Positions 56,323-64,000 of a stretch of 64,000 nt of DNA are shown one piece after another. The position numbers were made by a program, and so were the translations under genes. Below the pieces are notes generated by a model, which did no database searches, had not been told where the DNA came from, and saw only the letters and a program-made list of their open reading frames with translations. Position 1 is the first letter of the stretch; each line of letters begins with the position of its first letter. Origin of the DNA: Cyclina sinensis (Eukaryota; Mollusca; Bivalvia; Venerida; Veneridae); assembly GCA_012932295.1 (NCBI GenBank), contig JAAONU010000004.1:28064304-28128303 (forward strand), written 5' to 3'.

Positions 56323-58744
56323 ACAAGAGAGCCATGATGGCCCTATATCGCTCACCTGAATATGACTGCTTTTAACAAAGTTGCTATGGACCTGGTTAAT
56401 TGACCACAGATGACCCATATTTGAACTTGACCTAGAAATTATTGAAACAATCTTTCTGACAAATTTCAAGGTTATTTGGACTGAAAGTGTAGCCTTTAGA
56501 GTCTTAACAAGGTTTTTCCATATTTGGGCTCTGTGACCTAGTTTTTGACCCCAGATGATCCATATCCAAACCTCAGCTTGAAATCATCAAAACAACCTTT
56601 CTGACAAATTTCCAGGACATTTGGACTGAAAATGTAGCCTCTGAGTGTTTTAAAGTTTTTCGATATTTAGGCTCTGTGACCTAGTTTTTGACCAAAGATG
56701 ACCCATATTCAAAGTTGAGCTGGAAATCATAGAAGAAACCTTTCTGACAAATTTTCAGGTTATTTGGAATTCAAATCTTAACTCTTGAGTGTTAACAAGG
56801 TTTTTCCATATTTGGGCTCTGTGACCTAGTTTTTGACCAAAGATGACCCATATTAGTAATTGAGCTAGAAATCATCAAAACAACCTGTCTGACAAATTTC
56901 CAGGATATTTGGACTGAAAATGACTAACCTCTGGATAGTTAAAATGGTTTTAACACTTAGGGCTCTGTGACCTAGTTTTTGATCCCAGATGACCCATATC
57001 CTAATCTGGGCTAGAAATCATTGAAACAACCTTTCTGACAAATTTCAAGGACATTTGGACTGAAAATGTAACCTCTTGAGCATTAACAAGGATTTTCTAC
57101 TTTTTGGCCCTGTGTCCTAGTTTTTGACCCCAGATAACCCATATTCAAAACTGAGCTAGAAATCATTAAAACAATCTTTCTGAAAAATTTCAAGGTTATT
57201 TGAACTGAAAATGTTACCTCAATGCGTGTTAACAAGGTTTTTCCATATTTGGGGTCTGTGACCTTGTTTTTGACCCCAGATGACCTTTATTCGAATCTGA
57301 GCTAGAAATCATTAAAACATTTTTTCTGACAAATTTGGAGAATATTTGGACTGAAAAGTAGCTTCTAGAGAGTTAACAAGTTTTTTTTCTATTTTTGGGC
57401 TCTGTGACCTAGTTTTTGACCCCAGATGACCCAATTTTGAATTTTAGCTAAAAATCATTAAAACAACCTTTTTGACAAATTTCTGGGATATTTTGACTGA
57501 AAATGTAACCTCTAGAGTGTTAAACTGGTTTTTCTATTTTTGGGCTCTGTGACCTACTTTTTGAACCAAGATGACCCATATTCGAACCTGAGCTTGAAAT
57601 CATAGAAACAACCTGTCTGACAAATTTCCAGATTATTTGGACTGAAAATGTTACTTCTCCTTCTACAAGAAGATTTTCAAAGTTATCGCTATATAAGCCT
57701 ATGTAAAACCAATGACCCCGGGTTGGAGCCAAATTTGACCCCAAGGGTATAATTTGAACAAACTTGGTAGAGGTCCACTAGACAATGCTACATACCAAAT
57801 CTTAAGGCTCAGGGCCTTGTGGTTTCAGACAAGAAGATGTTCGAAGTTTTTCCTATATAAGCCTATGTAAAACCAATGACCCCAGGGTGGGGCGAAATTT
57901 GACCCCAGAGGTATAATTTGAACAAACTTGGTGGAGGTCCACTAGACAATGCTACATACCAAATATCTAAGCTCTATGCCTTACGGTTTCTGACAAGAAG
58001 ATTTTTAAAGTTTTTCCTATATGACTCTATGTAAAACTAGTTACCCCTGGGCAGGGCCATTTTTGACCCAGAGGCCATGACTTGAACAAACTTGGTAGAA
58101 GTCCACTAGACAATGTTGCACACCAAATATCTAAGCTCTATGCCTTACAGTTTCTGACAAGAAGATTTTTAAAGTTTTTCCTATATAACTCTATGTAAAA
58201 CAAGTTACCCCTGGGGCGGGGCCATTTTTGACCCAGAGGCCATGATTTGAACAAACTTGGTAGAGGTCCACTAGACAATGCTGCACACCAAATATCTTAG
58301 CTATATGCCTTACAGTTTCTGACAAGAAGATTTTTAAAGTTTTTTCCTATATAACTCTATGTAAAACAAGTTACCCCTGGGGCGGGGTCATTTTTGACCC
58401 CAGGATCATAATTTGAACAAAATTGGTAGAGGTCCACTAGATGATGCTTTATACCAAAAAGCAAAGCTCCAGGCCTTGTGGTTTCTGACAAGAAGATTTT
58501 TAAAGATCCAACTTTTAAAATCTGTTTTTAGCTCCTGTGACCCAGAAATGCAATGGACCGGAACCATTTGAACAAACTTGGTAGAGCTTCATGCAAGGAA
58601 CATTCTAGGCAAGTTTCATTAAATTTTGCTTAGTGGTTTCAGAGGAGATGTCGTTTGAATGAATTGTGGACGGCGGACGGACGGACGGACGCCGGACAAT
58701 CAAGGATCCTAAAAGCTCACGAGCATGCTCAGGTGAGCTAAAAA
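56323..58744 (+). mobile_element. F1 element nested in F6
   Basis: Starts ACAAGAGAGCCATGATGGCC, ends CTCACGAGCATGCTCAGGTG then AGCTAAAAA. The 5' half has ~145-bp TTTGGGCTCTGTGACCTAGT units; the 3' half switches to CTTGGTAGAGGTCCACTAGA units. So two unit types are joined in one element. Confidence 0.85.
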
Positions 58745-59089
58745 GTAGTTATGTCCAAGCATGAAGACAGTACATCCATCAACAACAAAGATATAGCCAA
58801 GTTAAGTAATTTCAAGGTCATTTTAAGGTCAAGGTAATGCTCGAATTGTTTAACACGTTTCTTTTATTCTCGAGTTTGGCTATTTAGCAAAATGCAATAA
58901 TTAGAAATTTGACTGTAAAGGTCATTTGAAGGTTAAGGTCATACTTGAATAATTTAACATGTAGGTTTTGTCATAAGCCTTGTTTTCTCCAAGTATTAAT
59001 AAACAATAGGGCCAATGGCTCTAAAGCACTAACCTGGGTTCAAAGATGAAAGAAATTTTTATGAATGTAATGATGCATATCACAGAAAT

Positions 59090-62050
59090 GGACCAATGCA
59101 ATTTCATTGCCATAGCTCCAAAAACAAAAAAGAGGTCAGTAGGTCAAAATATAGGTCATGAGATGACATTTTTGAAATCCGAACGAAAAGCTGTACACAC
59201 AGTCCAAATTTCATTGCCATAGCTTTAAACCAAAAAAGTAGGTCACTAGGTCAAAAATATAGGTCATGTGATGACATTTTAGAAATCGGAAGGAAAAACT
59301 GTGCATATGGTCCAAATTTCTTTGCTGTAGCTAAAAAACAAAAAAGTAGGTCAGTAGGTCGAAAATATAGGTCATGCTACTACGTTTTAGAAATTGGAAC
59401 AAAAAACTGTGAACATGGTCCAAATTTCATTGCCATAGCTCCAAAAACAAGAAGTAGGTCAGTAGGTCAAAAATATAGGTCATGCGATGATATTTTTGAA
59501 ATCGGAAAGAAAAACTGTGCACACGGTCCAAATTTCATTGCTGTAGCTTAAAAACAAAAAATTAGGTCAGTAGGTCAAAAATATAGGTCATGCTAAGACA
59601 TTTTTGAAATTGGAAAAAAAACTGTTTACATGGTCCAAATTTCATTGCCATAGCTCCAAAAACAAAAAGTACGTCAGTAGGTAAAAATATAGGTCATGCC
59701 ATGACATTTTTGAATTCGAAACCAGAAACTGTGCACACGGTCCAAATTTCATTGCTGTAGCTAAAAAACAAAACAAGAGGGCCATGATGGCCCTGGATCG
59801 CTCACCTGAGTACTTTGGCTGTAGGTTTGCTGTTAAGCAGTATTTCATTTTTTAATTGAAAATATGTAAGTGCCTACAAACCAAATATGTAAAATATCAG
59901 TCAATAAATAAAGGCTCTATGACAGGAAGTAGAAATATCTATCATAAGCTATGGTGACCTTGACCTTGACCCAGTGACCTCAAACCCTACCCACAGGTAG
60001 ACGTCCATGCAAGGAACCTATATACTAAATATCAAAGATATTGGTCTATAAATGAAGGCTCTATGAGGTACAGTAGACCTTTAACCTAATCTACTGATTT
60101 CAAAAAGCTTGATAAAGCTTGCTTCATGCCAAATTATAAAATTCTAGGCCTTGTGGTTTAAGACAAGAAGATTTTTAAAGATTTTCTTCTATACTGCTAT
60201 TTAAAACTTGTGACCCCTCGGGCAGGGCCAATAGTGACCCAGGGGACATAATTTGAACAAACTTGGTAGACATCCACTAGACAATGCTGCATACCAAATA
60301 TCTAAGCTGTAAGCACTGAGGTTTCCAGTAAGAAGATTTTTAAAGATTGCCTTTTTTACATATTAAGGGCCCCCCGGGGCAGGGCCAATTTTGACCCCGG
60401 GGCCAACATATAAACAATACTGGTAAAGGTTCTCAACACAATACTCCACACCAAATATCTAAGGTCTAGTCCTATAAGTTTGGGAGAAAAATGATTTTTC
60501 ATGTTTTTCCTATATAACTATATGTAAATCAAGAGAACCCTGGGGCATGGCCAATTTGACCCAGGGGACATAATTTGAACAAACTTGATAGAGGTCTACT
60601 AGACAATGCTACATACCAAATATCTAAGCTGTAGGCATTGTGGTTTCTGAGAAGAAGACTTTTAAAGATTTCCTTTATAAGCCTATGTAAAATCAATTGA
60701 CCCCCAGGGTGGGGCCTATTTTGACCCAGTGGCTTTGATTTGAAGAAACTTAGTAGAGGTCCACTGGACAATGCTGCACAGCAAATATCTAAACTCTAGG
60801 CCTTGCTGTTTCTGACAAGAAGATTTTTTAAAGTTTTTCCTATATAACTCTATATAAAACAAGTGACCCCTGGGGCGAGGCATTTTTGACCCAGGAGCCA
60901 TGATTTGAACAAACTTGGTAGAGGTCTACTAGACAACACTGCACACCAAATATCTAAACTCTAGGCCTTGCAGTTTCTGATAAGAAGATTTTTTTAAGTT
61001 TTTCCTATATAACTCTATGTAAAACATGTGACCCCCGGGGCTTGGCCATTTTTTACCCAGGAGCCATGATTTGAACAAACTTGGTAGAGGTCCACTGGAC
61101 AATGCTGCACACCAAATACCTAAACTCTAGGCCTTGTGGTTTCTGACAAGAAAATTTTTAAATTTTTTCCTATATAATTCTATGTAAAACTAGTGACCCC
61201 TGGGGCAGGGCCATTTTTGACCCAGGGGTCATGATTTGAACAAACTTGGTAAAGGTCCACCTGATGATGCTTCATACCAAATATCTAAGCTCCAGGCTTT
61301 GTAGTTCTGGAGAAGAAGATTTTTAAAGTTCCAACTTTGAAAATCTATTTTTAGCTCCTGTGGCCTAGAAATGCAATGGACCTGAACCATTTGAACAATT
61401 TTGGTAAAGCTTCATGCAAGTAACATTCCTGCCAAGTTTCAGGAAGATTGGCCCAGCAGTTCAGGAGAAGAAGTTGTTTGAAGAAAAAGTTGACGTCGCA
61501 CGCACGCACAGACGCCGGACATCAGGCGATCACAAAAGCTCACCTTGAGCACTTTGTGCTCAGGTGAGCTAAAAAGTAGGTCAGTAGGTCAAAAATAAAG
61601 GTCATGCCATGACGTTTTTTAATTCGAAACAAAAAACTGTGCACACGGTCCAAATTTCATTGCCACAGCTCCAAAAACAAAAAGTAGGTCAGTAGGTCAA
61701 AAATATGGGTCATGCTATGACATTTCTGAAATTGAAATGAAAAACTGTGCACACAGTCCAAATTTCATTGCTGTAGCTAAAAAAACAAAAAAGTAGGTCA
61801 GTAGGTCAAAAATGTAGGTCATGCTATGACGTTTTTGAAATTGGAAGAAAAAACTGTATACAGCCACAGCTCCAAAAACAAAAAGTAGGTCAGTAGGTCA
61901 AAAATATAGGTCATGCCATGACATTTTTAAAATTGAAAAAAAAAAACTGTGCACACAGTCCAAATTTCATTGCTGTAGCTCAAAACCAGGAAGTAGGTCA
62001 GTAGGTCAAAAATATAGGGCATGCGATGACATTTTTGAAATCGAAACGAA
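59090..62050 (+). repeat. ~105-bp tandem array (part of F6)
   Basis: Units carry GTAGGTCAGTAGGTCAAAAA, AGGTCATGC[CGT]ATGACATTTTTG, GTCCAAATTTCATTGC and GTAGCT. Six or seven copies lie left of the nested F1 element and five right of it. Confidence 0.85.
59773..61575 (+). mobile_element. F1 element nested in F6 array
   Basis: Starts AACAAGAGGGCCATGATGGC, ends TGAGCACTTTGTGCTCAGGT then GAGCTAAAAA. It inserted into the A-rich joint of a 105-bp unit. It serves as the uninterrupted counterpart of the copy at 43291-45078. Confidence 0.88.
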
Positions 62051-62849
62051 AAAGTGTTGTTTTGTCTAAGTCTGATTCAAATCAAATTAAATTACATAAT
62101 TATGGCCAGTTTTAACAAAATTCAATGATTTGACCTTGACCATCAAGGTCATTTAAAGGTCAAGGTCAAACTTGAAATAATCATAATGTCAGATTTGTCA
62201 CAACTGTTGTTTAGTCCAAGTTTGAATTAAATCTATAAATAAATGAGAAAGTTATAACAATTTAAGCAAAATTCAATCATCTGACCTTGACGGTGAAGGT
62301 AATTTTAAGGTCATGGTCAAATCTGAGTTATTCAACATGTCGGTTTTGTCTTAAGTGTTGTTTTGTCCAAGTATAAATCAAATCCAACCATAAATACTAA
62401 TGTTATGGTCAATTTTAGCAAAATTCAATAATTTGACCTTGAAGGTGAAGGTCATTTATGAGTCAAGGTCAAGTTTAGTCTGGTCAGCTTGAAGGTCTTG
62501 TCCAAAGGGTTGTTGTCTCCAAGCATAAAGAGAATCCACCGATTAATAATAAAGTTATGGCCAACTTTAGCAAAATTCAATATTTTGACCTTGAATATGA
62601 AGGTCATTTAAGAGTCAAGGTCAAGTTTAGTCTGGTCATATTGAAGGTCTTGTCCAAAGGGTTGTTGTGTCCAAGTATGAAGATAATCCATCAAGGAATA
62701 AAAAAATTATGATCAATGTTAAAGTTTTCGGACGGGAACGGCAACGGCACCATGACTATGACAATAACTCGATTTTTTTTTCAAAAAAAGTCGAGCTAAT
62801 AAAATGGTGGATTAATCAGGTACGAAATAAGTGTTTCAGTTCTATACTT

Positions 62850-62925
62850 ATGTACACTTGGACCCCGTTACTACGCGCCCCGTTATAACGCTAACCTCAG
62901 TATAACGCTCAAGGGTTATGGCTCC
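62850..62925 (+). mobile_element. pogo/Tigger-like terminal sequence
   Basis: CTTGGACCCCGTTACTACGC followed by CCCGTTATAACGC and AGTATAACGC resembles the CGTTATAACG-rich terminal repeats of pogo/Tigger transposons. No transposase is seen in the remaining 1 kb, and a matching right end was not found. Confidence 0.4.
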
Positions 62926-63010
62926 AACAAAAAAAATCAAAAAAAAAAAAAACAAAGGAAAAAGAAAAAAATGTACCTTTTTTTCACCGACCATAATTAT
63001 TTTACATTTC

Positions 63011-63750
63011 TTACGTGCTGTATCCATAACAACGCTTGTTTAATGTGTCATCGAAGTACAATTAACTATGTAATTAGGACCCTCTAGGGCAGGAAAAGTG
63101 TGAAAAGCGCGCATAGTCTGGCGTTAATCTTCTTCTTTGTTCGTTGTGATCGATGATCAGTCAGGTATCAAACTGTTATGAAAACCTCAAATTCGAAGCT
63201 CTGACACGCAAACATCAATGAACTGGGTAACAAACACAAGTCGAAAATCTGTTTAAAAACCTTGCGTTTTCTGTCCACCGGCACATAGTTCGTTGTATCT
63301 CACGAAGATATTACAGACCTGCATCTAAGAATCTGAGAGTTGTCTTTCAGTGTTTACTTTATTACAGTGCAGCAATACACATTGTAACTTACCGATTTTC
63401 ACGGTTTCACTTACGTGTTGTATCAATAACAACGCTTGTTTAATGTGTCAGCGAAGTACAATTAACTACGTAATTAGGACGCGCTAGGGCGTGAAAAGCA
63501 TGCAAAGTCTGGTGTTAATCCGCTTTTTTGTTCGTTGTGATCGATGCTCAGTCAGGTATCAAACTGTTATGAAAACCACGATGCGCAAATATCGATGAAC
63601 TGAGTAACAAACACAAGCCAAAAAACTTTTCGACCGGCACAAAGTTCATGTATCTCATGAAGATATTACAGGACTGCGTCTAGGAATCTGAGAGTTGTCT
63701 ATCAGTGTTACACATTGTCACTTACCGATTTTCACGGTTTTATTTTCGTA
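63011..63750. repeat. ~400-bp tandem duplication, second copy shortened
   Basis: ACAACGCTTGTTTAATGTGT, GAAGTACAATTAACTA, GTGATCGATG, GTCAGGTATCAAACTGTTAT and CTTACCGATTTTCACGG occur in the same order from 63011 and from 63411. The second copy lacks ~65 bp in its later part. Confidence 0.85.
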
Positions 63751-64000
63751 ACGCTTACGCCGCGGTTTTCCCGGGAATTGCTTATGTTTACATTTTTCTT
63801 ATACGATTTTTATCTGTTTTTTTTTATTAAACAAAGCAGGTAATATTTTACCAAATAATATTTTTCTCTATACAAAATGTATCTTGAGTGGTTAACAAAC
63901 AAATTTGGTTCTTTTGAATGTTTAACAAAATGATACAGTTACATGTGGGTGGGGTAATACTAGCATTTCAACTGGTCCACTATAAGATCTCGGTAGGCGC
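63751..64000. other. right edge, nothing assignable
   Basis: AT-rich sequence after the tandem duplication; no gene or repeat boundary recognised. Confidence 0.3.

Larger units (their letters stand above)
56118..62806 (+). mobile_element. F6 element interrupted by two F1 elements
   Basis: Left end GCTCGACTTTTTTCC, right end AAAAAAAGTCGAGCTA. The F6 body (TTATGGCCAATTTTAGC, GACCTTGAAGGTGAAGGTCA, GTCCAAAGGGTTGTTGT, then ~105-bp GTAGGTCAGTAGGTCAAAAA units) is cut at 56322/58745 and 59772/61576 by complete F1 copies. The sequence resumes in register on each side. A GGACGGGAACGGCAACGGC tail precedes the right hairpin. Confidence 0.75.

Overview
The window comes from an animal nuclear genome, most likely a bivalve mollusc. 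It is AT-rich and intron-dense, with no compact gene array. It is crowded with non-autonomous repeats built from ~105-150 bp tandem units that carry GTGACCTTGACC-like boxes, a GACGGAC-rich tail and a 3' hairpin. I know that style from bivalve genomes (the 'pearl'/Helitron-like type); the organism call is an inference.

One gene can be firmly reconstructed: RIF1, the replication-timing and DNA-repair scaffold, on the minus strand. I could chain 30 coding exons from an ATG at 51672 down to a TGA at 6062. Every junction is GT-AG and phase-compatible. They total 7647 nt, or 2548 residues. Exons 1-22 encode the N-terminal HEAT/ARM-repeat region and the conserved segment after it. Exon 25 (3507 nt) encodes the long disordered region. 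Exons 25-26 carry two SILK motifs and an RVSF motif (PP1 docking). Exon 27 is an SQ/TQ cluster. Exons 28-30 form the conserved C-terminal DNA-binding and oligomerisation domain. A short 5'UTR precedes the ATG and begins at a splice acceptor (51693-51694), so at least one upstream non-coding exon and the promoter remain unplaced.

Layout: 1-6061 is the 3' flank (repeats, possible 3'UTR, one orphan coding-like segment near 3.1-3.4 kb). 6062-51692 is RIF1; its introns hold DNA-transposon-like MITEs (hAT-like with an 8-bp target duplication, TTAA-type, TA-type), hairpin-ended tandem-unit elements and minisatellites. 51693-64000 is the 5' flank, mostly nested repeats ending in a pogo/Tigger-like terminus and a ~400-bp tandem duplication.

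The most unusual observation is in three introns (after exons 13, 14 and 17). Each begins with a tandem array whose unit resembles the 3' edge of the exon just upstream together with its 5' splice site. Splice donors have thus been multiplied in place. The array after exon 17 is also part of a ~315-bp block copied into the intron after exon 11.
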